Assembly (NCBI GenBank): GCA_014380615.1
Contig: JACMJM010000025.1
Span: 1-64,000, forward strand
DNA: 64,000 nucleotides
Direction: 5' to 3'
From: Sphingobacteriaceae bacterium
GTDB lineage: Bacteria > Bacteroidota > Bacteroidia > Sphingobacteriales > Sphingobacteriaceae
Shown here in pieces: positions 8,511 to 17,335 of the stretch. The notes under the pieces are model-generated. The model did not search any database. It worked only from the letters and a program-made list of their open reading frames with translations, and had not been told where the DNA came from. Position numbers and translations under genes: made by a program. The stretch's first letter is position 1; the number at the start of each line of letters is the position of its first letter.

Positions 8511-9666
8511 GCAACACTTTAAACTTACGGTATGTTTTTCTTAATATCCCCCATAACTGCTTTTTGCCTCTGGCAAAATCCACAAATTCAAGCCCCCAAT
8601 AATACACATATCCCGGAAGCCTTTTAACCTCCACATATTGGTATAAGGGCATACTTTCATTACACCATTCTTTCTTATACTCCTCGCCACCTACTGTAAA
8701 ATCGAATACTCTTAGCTGCTGTGATATGGCCCATTGCAGTAAATATTCTAAAAGTATTTTCCCTGGTGAATTAACCATATAGGTCTCGCTATAGGTAGGC
8801 ATCAGGTAATAGAAGCGATCATGATAAACACAGCCCCAATGGGTCGCAATAACTTCATCATTGAGCTTCAAAACGGCGAAGTGTATTTTGTTCGACAATG
8901 ATGTGTTATTCGTAAAGTCAGTATAAAAACGTCTGACAGCAATTGAATCTAACGTGTCCGGAACACCTGTCATCGCATAACGTCTACGCTTTTGAGTGAT
9001 CATTACTGGTATTAATTCTTCCAGCATCTCAGGTTTCTCAATGATTTCGAATGAGAGTTTACCCTTTTCTTCGAGTCGTCGCCGCTGTCTTTTAATATCA
9101 GATTTTAATTTACTGCGTAACCTCGCCTGAAATATTTCAAAATTCTCAGGTAATGCAGCCGCGTAAGATGTTTCCTCATTTTTTATTGCCCAGAATGAAA
9201 TAAAGGGATTTGGAGTATTACGAAAACATGCCGGCATTTTCACTAAAGCCATTATATCGTACCTTGGCAATTGCTGATGTACCAATTTCCAGATTTGTTC
9301 AATGTTATTTTGAGTGTCTTGCCAACGACTTGTCAGTACCGGCGCATTATAATCACTTTGTTTCCCCCCCATGAATTCAAGTATGCGAACTCCTGGAAGT
9401 TTTCGTATACTAAACGGAAATAAGGCAACAGGTATATCTCTGTTCAACACTACTACCACAACCGGCCTTATTTCGTTGCTCCTGCCTATAATTTCATACC
9501 AATGATACTGCCACGACCACGTTTGAAAAACATGGCAGTCTGTTTCATGTTCGATAGAAGTCCAGAAACCTTGAAGCTCGGCTGTAAAGTTATTATAAAC
9601 CCTTACAGTGTATTCATTCAAAGTTTCAATTAGCTTATTATGCGGTTCTTCCCGTTCATTAATCAT
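8494..9666 (-). CDS. GNAT-fold acyltransferase, CelD/BcsL (Acetyltransf_6) type
   Basis: 390 residues from the ATG at 9666, which overlaps the stop of the acetyltransferase gene before it by 8 bases; an in-frame ATG at 9756 exists but its 30 extra residues are unlike the family. Features are WQYHWYEI near residue 60, the central KLKSDIKRQRRRLEEKG helix, and FDFTVGGEEYKKEW near the end, typical of CelD-like or FemAB-related proteins of exopolysaccharide loci. They are thought to transfer acyl or aminoacyl groups to amino sugars. A second, distantly similar protein is encoded at 28811-29851. Substrate unknown. Confidence 0.75.
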   Translation of the reverse strand: MINEREEPHNKLIETLNEYTVRVYNNFTAELQGFWTSIEHETDCHVFQTWSWQYHWYEIIGRSNEIRPVVVVVLNRDIPVALFPFSIRKLPGVRILEFMGGKQSDYNAPVLTSRWQDTQNNIEQIWKLVHQQLPRYDIMALVKMPACFRNTPNPFISFWAIKNEETSYAAALPENFEIFQARLRSKLKSDIKRQRRRLEEKGKLSFEIIEKPEMLEELIPVMITQKRRRYAMTGVPDTLDSIAVRRFYTDFTNNTSLSNKIHFAVLKLNDEVIATHWGCVYHDRFYYLMPTYSETYMVNSPGKILLEYLLQWAISQQLRVFDFTVGGEEYKKEWCNESMPLYQYVEVKRLPGYVYYWGLEFVDFARGKKQLWGILRKTYRKFKVLHGNKK

Positions 9667-10207
9667 ATTTTCGCGTAGAAACTTTAACAGCCAGATTTCC
9701 TGAATATATAGAATGAGGTTCAGTCTGGCCTCGTAATACACTACCTGCGGCCACAATAGTATTTTGTTGTAGAACTGACCCTGGCAGTATTACAGCATGA
9801 GAATATATAATACAACCGCCCCCAATTATAACTTTACTTAATTTGTCGATTTCATGTTTTGTACCCTGATGCGCAATTGAGTGAATACCGACGTAATACG
9901 ACAAGGTCACATTGTCACCAATTAAAATTCCTCCATGGGCACTGATTATTACTCCACGATTTGCCTGAAACTGTCTGCCGACATATAACTCACTCGGCGA
10001 ATCGACCCATACGTTTTTACGTATAAAGCTTTTACCGGTAAGAGGAATCTTTACTCCGGCAGCCCTCCACAAGAAAGGACGAAAATATCCAACCACAATT
10101 AAATCGGGAAGAAAATTAGCTATTCCTAGAAAAATGGATGCTCGAAATCGGCCGTTAAAGAAATCTTCAAACAAGACGTTAACAACAACTTTAGCTTTTT
10201 TAAACAT
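9659..10207 (-). CDS. Left-handed beta-helix O-acetyltransferase
   Basis: 182 residues with hexapeptide-repeat rungs (GGILIGDNVTLSYYVGIHS, VIIGGGCIIYSHAVILPGS, NTIVAAGSVLRG), the fold of trimeric WbbJ/CysE-like acetyl-CoA transferases. Expected to acetylate a hydroxyl group of a repeat-unit sugar in the cytoplasm. A catalytic-type His is present in IHSIAHQGTKHE. Preceded by a 126-base gap after the GT-B gene, one of the few spacers in the operon; no terminator or motif stood out there. Confidence 0.83.
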   Translation of the reverse strand: MFKKAKVVVNVLFEDFFNGRFRASIFLGIANFLPDLIVVGYFRPFLWRAAGVKIPLTGKSFIRKNVWVDSPSELYVGRQFQANRGVIISAHGGILIGDNVTLSYYVGIHSIAHQGTKHEIDKLSKVIIGGGCIIYSHAVILPGSVLQQNTIVAAGSVLRGQTEPHSIYSGNLAVKVSTRKYD

Positions 10208-10333
10208 ATAATTGATTAATTACTTTTATTTACCCCATCTAATCCCTTTAATTTCGCAGAGATATTAGATTCATTAAACAAGAACATTATAATGCGTACC
10301 CTTTATAAATATATTGCAAGCCAATAAAACGTG

Positions 10334-11986
10334 TTATGCTGTCTCAATGATAGATTGCCATAATCGATTCGAGGACCTTCCGTCTATCCTATAAAAATAT
10401 TTTTTTATAACTGCATCTAGTTCTATCGAAGTAACGTCGCCTATTTTCGTCTGAGTAAACCACTTCCAAAATTCTTCCCTTTCAGAAAAAAATGGAATTT
10501 CTGGAATGGGTTCTACAAGAGGCATATGATTTGTTTCTGCGAATTGGATAGCAGGAACACCAAATATCAAGGCTTCATAGCAAGAAGCCGAATAACCACA
10601 TACAACTAGGTTAGCTATCGGGAATAATTCAACAGTACGAAAACCTTCAACGACTTCAATCTTGACACCATTACCCACTTTTTGCACCAATTCTCTCACC
10701 AACTGCTTGTTCGTGGCCGGATGCGGACAAAGCAGAATCCTGAGTGGTGCGAATATAGGATTTGAGAATAATGAAATCAGAGAGCTGATATCATTTACAG
10801 AAGGTGCTAACAAAATCACTTTCCCATTCGTTTTTCCCATTTTCTTGCTTACATATTTACCCTTTTCCAAAAAGTCTTGCCGAGATATAACCATGTCATC
10901 GTACTTAAGACATCCTACAATCTTAATACGACCCTCAGGATAAAATTCCTTCGCGATTTGTCTAAATTGGTCTCCTTGAACCAAATAATAATCAGGCAAT
11001 ACACTGAAATTTGGCTGCTGATCCTTTAGGAATTCTGCTTGCCTATGATAAAAGCCCAATTTGTTCTTATTGTTGATTGAATGCTGAATGGAATAAAACA
11101 AAACACTCGGATCTACTTGTTTTGAAAAATGATAAACGGCCCTAATAGGTGATAGCGTCTCTCCATATGTGACAATAGGTTTTTTAATGCTGTTACTCGC
11201 TATCCATTTACTGAAACACAGTCCATACAACAGCGCCCATTGAATTTCACCTAAAAAACTCTTCTCAATTTCCCTTAGTATAATATCCGCACATTGAACA
11301 TCATCAATCTGAAATTTGTTGCGAAAACTTTCATCTTTAGAAATTTTTCTAAAATTGACCCAGACTCTGAACAATGTACTATATACGTCCCATATGTCCA
11401 TCAAAGACGCATATTTGTTTAGAAGCACCCAAGGCCGACCCAGCAAATTCATATTTTCCCTGAATTTTCGCCTATATGTAAAGAACTGCTTTATATTATT
11501 CTTGCCGGGCTGCGCCAAGACAACATATGCAGCTTTTTTACCAAATACTATATCCTCCAAAGGACCCTTAGCAAAATGTCTGTCCAAGGCCTGGCCTTGG
11601 TAGGTATTTATATTATTTGACAGGGAATGAAAATAAACATCGGCATTAATATCTCGAAAAGATTTTCCCAGCCAATATTTACATAGTACAGTTTTAAAAA
11701 TATCATATATAAATAATAGAATGTATGCTAATAAAAATTCATAAAACGACATACTCTTGTTTTTGCTACTAACAGAAACACCATTTAATCGTTTATGGAG
11801 TAATGTGAACCACTCTTTCTCCATCTCCACATCTTTTCCAGCGGGTTTCGTGATATACCATAAATTGAACCCTCGCCATTGAAACGATGTGTCATACTTG
11901 CTTTCGGTTAAAAACTGAGATATCCAGTCAAGATATCTTTCTCTGGTCTTCACCCAATTTGCGTATGTAAATATATTAGGATCCAT
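10334..11986 (-). CDS. Orphan GT-B-like glycosyltransferase (possible CMP-ulosonate transferase)
   Basis: 550 residues, no signal peptide; one hydrophobic segment near 83-105. The C-terminal half looks like a GT-B donor domain: SIQHSINNKN, PDYYLVQGDQF, KIVGCLKYDD, LLCPHPATN and VCGYSASCYEALIFGVPAI. The HP pair and the later S-A-S motif recall bacterial sialyl- and Kdo-transferases that use CMP sugars. It lies in the operon after the aldolase/KdsB-like module, which should make such a donor, so it is a reasonable candidate for the transferase of that sugar. I do not recognise a named family; this role is inference. Confidence 0.55.
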   Translation of the reverse strand: MDPNIFTYANWVKTRERYLDWISQFLTESKYDTSFQWRGFNLWYITKPAGKDVEMEKEWFTLLHKRLNGVSVSSKNKSMSFYEFLLAYILLFIYDIFKTVLCKYWLGKSFRDINADVYFHSLSNNINTYQGQALDRHFAKGPLEDIVFGKKAAYVVLAQPGKNNIKQFFTYRRKFRENMNLLGRPWVLLNKYASLMDIWDVYSTLFRVWVNFRKISKDESFRNKFQIDDVQCADIILREIEKSFLGEIQWALLYGLCFSKWIASNSIKKPIVTYGETLSPIRAVYHFSKQVDPSVLFYSIQHSINNKNKLGFYHRQAEFLKDQQPNFSVLPDYYLVQGDQFRQIAKEFYPEGRIKIVGCLKYDDMVISRQDFLEKGKYVSKKMGKTNGKVILLAPSVNDISSLISLFSNPIFAPLRILLCPHPATNKQLVRELVQKVGNGVKIEVVEGFRTVELFPIANLVVCGYSASCYEALIFGVPAIQFAETNHMPLVEPIPEIPFFSEREEFWKWFTQTKIGDVTSIELDAVIKKYFYRIDGRSSNRLWQSIIETA

Positions 11987-12011
11987 TATCGATTTGCAAA
12001 AATATTAGACG

Positions 12012-13130
12012 CTACACATCAGTTGTTTTCCTGCAATCCTCGTTTTTATAAGTTGAATTCAGTAAATGTATTTTGTTCAAATGCTTATCTTGAAGTCCAT
12101 GATGAACGGGGAGGCATATAATGTTGTTCATAAAAAAAGAAGTAACTGGAAAGTCTTGAATATTGTCTAAAACTTGTTTAGGCACATCGAAGGACGGCCA
12201 CATGGTTGCGCCAACCCCATTTTCTCTAAAATACTCTAATAACTTGGCATCACCCCAGATAGGAAATATTTGTGGCACCTCGCCCCGAATCTCTTTAACA
12301 TCAACCTTGTTATGACATAGATTCCTAAGTTTACTGAAATTCACACGTCGAGAAGCTGCTACGCCAGCGGAATATCCATTTTTGTCAAGCAAATGCAAAA
12401 GGTCAACAAAATCAACCATCATAGTCTCGAGTTCATTCATCGGCGTTTTTGGTTCACCCTTTTTTAGTAAGCGTGTTTTTATTTTTGTTAAAAAAGGGCT
12501 GTATAAATTTACACCTAGCCGGCAAGCATATTTTTCAGCCGCCTTAGCAATATTATATTTAATATATTCAATAGCCGCCCTTTTTCTGCAACCAGGGAAA
12601 TATAAGGAATGAGTATTATTAACAATAGCCACTCCCCCATGTAATACATTGACTGACTTTCTTATACTCAAGATTAATGCATCACAATTCTCTTCATCTG
12701 TCCGGTACAGATAGGAAAGATAAGAATGTGCATAATCTTTAATTACTTTCACACCTATCGATTTACACTTTTGATAAATCATATCTGAGCAGGTATCGAA
12801 AAGGCCAAAATATACAGGCAATACAACAACACTGCAGGCTTCACTTTTAAGTACAGCCAATAGATCATTTTCATTAATACTCCAATCATAATTGAGATCA
12901 ATAAAAGCAATTTTATAGCCTGAAGCTAGTAAAGGTTCGAGAGAGGAAGCGCAAATATATGCTGGAATAAGAACCTTTTCACCAGGCATAACACCGAAAT
13001 ACTCAAGAAGAAATTTTAAAGCATATCTACCCGACTCAAAGCTGGCAATGTTTTTTTGCCTTAGAGGCAAGGCACTGGCTTCCTTATCGCAATACGGACT
13101 ATCGAAGGGTTTAGCTGGTACAATTAACAA
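12012..13130 (-). CDS. DegT-like PLP-fold protein of the SxRK subfamily
   Basis: 372 residues with the aspartate-aminotransferase fold of the DegT/DnrJ/EryC1 superfamily: PAYICASSLEPLL for cofactor binding, DYAHSY (Asp132, expected to contact the pyridine N), and SIRKSVNVLHGG with Lys158 as the likely Schiff-base lysine. The lysine spacing (S-I-R-K) differs from the usual SFHxxK, a variant seen in a subgroup of capsule-locus proteins whose reaction is not well described. The cofactor residues seem intact, so it is probably active. It follows the Wzy-like gene by 12 bases. Confidence 0.7.
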   Translation of the reverse strand: MLIVPAKPFDSPYCDKEASALPLRQKNIASFESGRYALKFLLEYFGVMPGEKVLIPAYICASSLEPLLASGYKIAFIDLNYDWSINENDLLAVLKSEACSVVVLPVYFGLFDTCSDMIYQKCKSIGVKVIKDYAHSYLSYLYRTDEENCDALILSIRKSVNVLHGGVAIVNNTHSLYFPGCRKRAAIEYIKYNIAKAAEKYACRLGVNLYSPFLTKIKTRLLKKGEPKTPMNELETMMVDFVDLLHLLDKNGYSAGVAASRRVNFSKLRNLCHNKVDVKEIRGEVPQIFPIWGDAKLLEYFRENGVGATMWPSFDVPKQVLDNIQDFPVTSFFMNNIICLPVHHGLQDKHLNKIHLLNSTYKNEDCRKTTDV

Positions 13131-13142
13131 CGGTCGGCAAAT

Positions 13143-14174
13143 TTAATTGTCCTCTGTCCTGATTGTCAGAAAATAAGCGAAAATAATCTGTCCAGGGAAA
13201 GAAAATATAACATGATAATGAAAAGTACCTATGATTAACACCACCAAAATAGGAAGATTATAACGGTTTATATTTGCCAATGAAATCATTATAAATATAA
13301 TAACTCCGACAACCCCATTCCTTAAATAAAAATCAAGATATGAGAAATCTCCTACTAACATTCCATAACCTTTTACCTCATTACTTTCAGATTCTACATA
13401 AGAGGTCCCGAAGAAAAGTGATAATCTATCTGCGTAAAGATGACTCATATTCTTAGCAATTTCATCAGCTTTAAATTCATACACAGCACTTATATACTCC
13501 CAAGTCAAACGGCTCCAGAAAGTAGACACATATATTATCACTCCAGCCATTAGAGCTAAAACAATCGGAAAAATAAGACTCCTCACATGTTTTGATAACA
13601 AATATACTATAAAAATAAGCCAGGCTGTCGTAGAGAAAGCCAATAATGAGGCAAGCCCGGCAATGTATCTGTTTCTTTTCGAAAATATTTCACGGTTTGT
13701 ATCAAAATAGACATAGATAGATAACATCAAAACCCCTGTGACTGTTCTATTACCCCCAAAAGAATGAACACCACCAAAAAACCCGCTAGCAATGAAATTA
13801 TCCTCAAAGGTACCATCATAATTTGGAAGAATATTGGTTAAGTTAGGATAAATACGTATCGCAATAAATTCTGTAAGCGTAAGATAAGCGCAGAACATGA
13901 AAATAAATTCTGCATTCTTAAGTTTCCAAATTCGAAAGAAGAAGTAAAAAGCAAGAAAACCCCAATATAGTCTAAGATAAAGTAAGGTAGCCGTAAAGTC
14001 ATTTGTCTGGATGTACTTTACAGAAATAAAAGTCATTAGATAAACAACAACAAAAATGTCTGTGACTGTAAATTTGCGTTGAAAAAAAACTGTTGGGAAA
14101 CAAACAAAATAGTATAAAGAAGTTATAACACGCAGTGGGCCTAAATAGTAATAGAGTATCGCAAAGAAAAACAT
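13143..14174 (-). CDS. wzy: Wzy-like O-antigen/capsule polymerase (predicted)
   Basis: 343 residues, almost entirely hydrophobic with about ten membrane segments and one larger polar loop (about 225-275, rich in acidic residues). Wzy polymerases have this layout and very low sequence conservation. They join lipid-linked repeat units in the periplasm. It is the only protein in the locus that fits the role. The N-terminus starts within a membrane segment, and the protein is shorter than many Wzy proteins (about 400-450), so a more upstream start or a reduced topology is possible. Base composition is visibly AT-rich, as usual for wzy genes. Confidence 0.65.
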   Translation of the reverse strand: MFFFAILYYYLGPLRVITSLYYFVCFPTVFFQRKFTVTDIFVVVYLMTFISVKYIQTNDFTATLLYLRLYWGFLAFYFFFRIWKLKNAEFIFMFCAYLTLTEFIAIRIYPNLTNILPNYDGTFEDNFIASGFFGGVHSFGGNRTVTGVLMLSIYVYFDTNREIFSKRNRYIAGLASLLAFSTTAWLIFIVYLLSKHVRSLIFPIVLALMAGVIIYVSTFWSRLTWEYISAVYEFKADEIAKNMSHLYADRLSLFFGTSYVESESNEVKGYGMLVGDFSYLDFYLRNGVVGVIIFIMISLANINRYNLPILVVLIIGTFHYHVIFSFPGQIIFAYFLTIRTEDN

Positions 14175-14190
14175 GTCAGTGTGGCTACTG

Positions 14191-14838
14191 CTAAAGATTA
14201 TTTCGCAATACTCTACTCAACTTAGGGTCTTTAAAATTGGAAATCGTTATAGTACCCTCGGGGAAAGAAGTAATTTCATTTAACAATCCAACAAAGACAA
14301 CACCTGTGACTTTCGCGGCATTATAATCAGTCATCGCATCTCCCATAAAAAGAACTTCTTTCGGCTGTAAGTTATACTGATCCATTATTTGAGTTAAGAT
14401 GGTATACTTAGTTTGTGGAGCACCGTAAATAGCTTTAAAAAAAGAAGTAATACCCTTACATCTGGCGATCTCTTGAATTTCTACTTCGGGGGTACCAGTA
14501 CAAATAAATTGTAAATAGTTTGAGTGATGCTGAGCAATAAATTCATGTGCCCCATCAATATACTTGGCATCAATCACTCTCTGCATTGCCAAGGCGGAAA
14601 ACAAATCTCCCATTTCCCTGGCCTCGGATTCCTTTATCACTTTATTGAAGAAGGCTTTTTCATAGTATTTAAACTTTTCAAACCTCGAAATTCCACCATT
14701 CTCATGATGATAATTTACGACCTTTTCTACAACATCGTCTCCATATTGCCGATACATTTCTGCGAAAGCCTCGGTCTTTACACTTACAGAATCGCAAATA
14801 ACACCATCAAAATCATATACAATTGAGCGTATTCTCAT
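14191..14838 (-). CDS. HAD-superfamily phosphatase of the ulosonate module
   Basis: 215 residues with HAD motifs: YDFDGVICDS (nucleophile Asp) at the N-terminus, ICTGTPEVE (motif II Thr), a Lys region in PQTKYTIL, and LFMGDAMTDYNAA (motif III/IV). A helical cap between motifs I and II places it in subclass IA, like phosphoglycolate phosphatase. It overlaps the cyclase gene by 4 bases. Beside a KdsB-like cytidylyltransferase and an aldolase, it could play a KdsC-like role, removing phosphate from a 2-keto-3-deoxy sugar phosphate before CMP activation, though KdsC itself lacks such a cap. Substrate is inferred only. Confidence 0.8.
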   Translation of the reverse strand: MRIRSIVYDFDGVICDSVSVKTEAFAEMYRQYGDDVVEKVVNYHHENGGISRFEKFKYYEKAFFNKVIKESEAREMGDLFSALAMQRVIDAKYIDGAHEFIAQHHSNYLQFICTGTPEVEIQEIARCKGITSFFKAIYGAPQTKYTILTQIMDQYNLQPKEVLFMGDAMTDYNAAKVTGVVFVGLLNEITSFPEGTITISNFKDPKLSRVLRNNL

Positions 14839-15497
14839 AATTTGGCGACTATTGTTACTGGTGCTCCATCAAGCTCACTAACCATAATTGGAAAACAATA
14901 AATTTCAGCAGGTTGCGAATTAAGCAATGAAAGATCCATATCTTCTACAAGCAATATCGGGTTTTCACCAAGAAATGCTTTATGGGCCAAGCGCCCTAAA
15001 GGCCTGTTCTGATATCCGGTGATTGATATAATATCTATTCCCACAGCACGAATTCCTTTACACCTACGCCTTATACCATCAGCCAGATCGGGATGTAGTC
15101 CTGGATTGTTCTGCCAATATCTTTCGTCATTTCGGTAAATACCAAAGCCTGTTTTAATTATGAGAAAGTCTGTCTCTAAAGGAACCGTGCTTAATAACTC
15201 ATCTGACAGCATGATTATATCATCCATATTTGAGGCCAATTCTACTACATGAGGGTAAGCGAATATCCAGAATGATGCATCATATTCATGAGATTTTTTT
15301 CCATTTTCAAAAAAATGATTGGGAAAATCAATATGCGTTCCCGAATGATTACCTAGACTTAACTTTTTCGTATTGGCAGTATCTCCCTTACTTATTTCTC
15401 TGTCGGGCTCTGTCAGGATACCTGTACTACCTCCGTACAAGGGAGTTTTGCCATCCATAAAATAAGATAAATAAACGTACATGGAGCTTTCAGTCAT
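14835..15497 (-). CDS. Cyclase-family metal hydrolase (kynurenine formamidase-like)
   Basis: 220 residues with the signature HSGTHIDFPNHF at 51-62 (His51, His55, Asp57, His61 for metal binding) and AVGIDIISI later, both diagnostic of the cyclase/KynB family. Known members hydrolyse amides or open and close lactones. A catabolic role is unlikely here: the gene overlaps an HAD phosphatase on one side and an SDR on the other within a polysaccharide operon. I infer that it acts on a lactone, lactam or N-formyl group of an activated or precursor sugar acid. I know of no defined function for this family in surface glycans. Confidence 0.82.
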   Translation of the reverse strand: MTESSMYVYLSYFMDGKTPLYGGSTGILTEPDREISKGDTANTKKLSLGNHSGTHIDFPNHFFENGKKSHEYDASFWIFAYPHVVELASNMDDIIMLSDELLSTVPLETDFLIIKTGFGIYRNDERYWQNNPGLHPDLADGIRRRCKGIRAVGIDIISITGYQNRPLGRLAHKAFLGENPILLVEDMDLSLLNSQPAEIYCFPIMVSELDGAPVTIVAKL

Positions 15498-16398
15498 CAG
15501 CTAAATTAATTAGTTTGTTCTTATCACTAGTCGCGAGGGTAGCATACATATCGTAGATGCAATCAAGGATCCCCTGCCCCATATCGTGATATTCTCTGGG
15601 TTGCATTTTAATCGCCACTTTTGGTCTGAACGAATAGGGAGTGATTTGATAGTGCCCGTACATGTTCCCGGGCAAATATTGTATTTTCACCTTATTCTGC
15701 AAAATCTCGCTGATCATCTCTAATACTTCCCTTACTTTCATGGTTTGTTGTCCCGAAATCATGAGATAACAATTCTTATAATTATCGGACAACGCATCTA
15801 CACTCGAACGTGCAGCATCAACAACATTAATATAATCCCGTATCTCATTCCCATCCCCCTGCCTTGTTATCGTACCTTCGATTAAAGCTTGCTTGATACA
15901 ATTTTTTATAAAGTTAAACTCATTAGCTCTCAACCCATACAATGAGCCATATCGCATTACAGTAAACTCCAAGCCATACTCCTTATGATAATTTTCGACA
16001 AATAACTCACACGCCTGCTTTGAACTACGGTAGAATGAGCCGTGGTCACTATAAACGTAAATCGAACTAGAATACATAATCCTTTTTACCGAAAACTCCC
16101 GACAAGCATCAAGGATATACATTGTACCCATGATATTGAAATTGGCAGCTTCGACAGGTTTGTCCCTAGCTTCCTTAATGTCAGCAATTGCAGCAAAATG
16201 ATACACATAATCATTGCCTTGAATAGCCATTCGCACTTGATTCTGATTTAGTATGTCACCTTTAATCATGGTTTGTCCTTGCTGCAAATAAGGCGATCCC
16301 CTTAGATCAAAAATTGTAACATCATACCCCTGCTTAGTCAATTCGTCCGCAACATGACTACCCAAAAAACCAGCACCTCCAAACACAATTGCTTTCAT
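15490..16398 (-). CDS. NAD-dependent epimerase/dehydratase (extended SDR)
   Basis: 302 residues: FGGAGFLG at 5-12 for NAD binding, YHFAAIAD, MYSSSIYVY and FYRSSK (catalytic Tyr and Lys, about 128-132), and RDYINVVD in the substrate domain. Members epimerise, dehydrate or decarboxylate nucleotide sugars. Position between the cyclase and hydroxyacid dehydrogenase genes links it to the aldolase/KdsB module. It may change a hydroxyl configuration of the sugar-acid precursor. Closest named activity is not clear. Confidence 0.8.
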   Translation of the reverse strand: MKAIVFGGAGFLGSHVADELTKQGYDVTIFDLRGSPYLQQGQTMIKGDILNQNQVRMAIQGNDYVYHFAAIADIKEARDKPVEAANFNIMGTMYILDACREFSVKRIMYSSSIYVYSDHGSFYRSSKQACELFVENYHKEYGLEFTVMRYGSLYGLRANEFNFIKNCIKQALIEGTITRQGDGNEIRDYINVVDAARSSVDALSDNYKNCYLMISGQQTMKVREVLEMISEILQNKVKIQYLPGNMYGHYQITPYSFRPKVAIKMQPREYHDMGQGILDCIYDMYATLATSDKNKLINLADD

Positions 16399-16399
16399 A

Positions 16400-17335
16400 C
16401 TAATATTTCATGAGTTCGATGAAGTTTTTTACTGCTTCCATTTCCATATCCGAACGAATTTCTTTTACAAAAGATCCGATATGTGGTGTTAATACTACGT
16501 TTGGAAGTTCTCTAAGCTTGCCTGAATAAGGTTCTTCCTTAAATACATCAAGCCCTGCGCCTGCAAGGTTATTTGCTTTCAAAGCTTCATATAATGCTTC
16601 TTCATCAATTAATTCTCCCCTCGACGTATTTACCAGAATAGCATCTTTTTGTAGTAAAGACAACTTATCTGCTGAAATGTAATTCATCAGTTTTGAATCG
16701 TACTTCAAATGAATAGAAACAATTTCAGCTTGCTTTAATAATTCTTCTATGGCTACATAAGTTACGCCATAAGCCTCAGCAAACTCACGATCTTCATATT
16801 CATCATAGGCAATATAAGACATGTTTAGGCCTCTTGTAAGCTGTACAAGTGTTTTACCGATCTTACCTAAACCAATTACACCCAGTTTCTTTCCTGTAAG
16901 CAGCTTTCCTATATTCTTACTCCATTTACCTGCGGCAATTAAATTATTATGTCTCGTAAGTTTACGTGAAAGATCAAACATAAGAGCCAACGCTAATTCT
17001 GCTACGGAAAGTGACAAATCAGTCTTAGTGGCAACAACTTTGATATTTCTGCGAGTAGTTACATTGAAATCAATATTATCAACTCCCACGCCAACACGCG
17101 AAATGCCGCGTAGATTATCGAGTTGAGCTAGCACTTCCTCGGAATAATTTTCCGTTCCAGCAATAACGCCTTCAACATCCTTTAATAGCTCAATTACCTC
17201 AGCATCATTTAACTTTCTTTTATGCGGATTTAAAGTCACTTCAAATCCTTCACTACGCAACAACTTTAATGGCTCATCTGAAAAGTCACCGAAAGAAGAT
17301 GTAGATATAAAAACATTTCGAGGCATATCAATCAT
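16400..17335 (-). CDS. D-2-hydroxyacid dehydrogenase (phosphoglycerate dehydrogenase-like)
   Basis: 311 residues. The substrate domain has GISRVGVGVDNID (catalytic Arg), the NAD domain has LGVIGLGKIGKTL, and VNTSRGELIDEEAL and LTPHIGSF (catalytic His) complete the active site of the 2-hydroxyacid dehydrogenase family. It interconverts 2-keto and D-2-hydroxy acids with NAD(H). It lacks the extra C-terminal regulatory domain of SerA. Its position, overlapping the KdsB-like gene by 4 bases, argues for a sugar-acid substrate rather than serine synthesis. Confidence 0.85.
   Translation of the reverse strand: MIDMPRNVFISTSSFGDFSDEPLKLLRSEGFEVTLNPHKRKLNDAEVIELLKDVEGVIAGTENYSEEVLAQLDNLRGISRVGVGVDNIDFNVTTRRNIKVVATKTDLSLSVAELALALMFDLSRKLTRHNNLIAAGKWSKNIGKLLTGKKLGVIGLGKIGKTLVQLTRGLNMSYIAYDEYEDREFAEAYGVTYVAIEELLKQAEIVSIHLKYDSKLMNYISADKLSLLQKDAILVNTSRGELIDEEALYEALKANNLAGAGLDVFKEEPYSGKLRELPNVVLTPHIGSFVKEIRSDMEMEAVKNFIELMKY

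Noticed and set aside
12012-13130. Inactive DegT pseudo-enzyme
   Set aside because: Lys158 and Asp132 are present, so a loss of cofactor binding is not supported.
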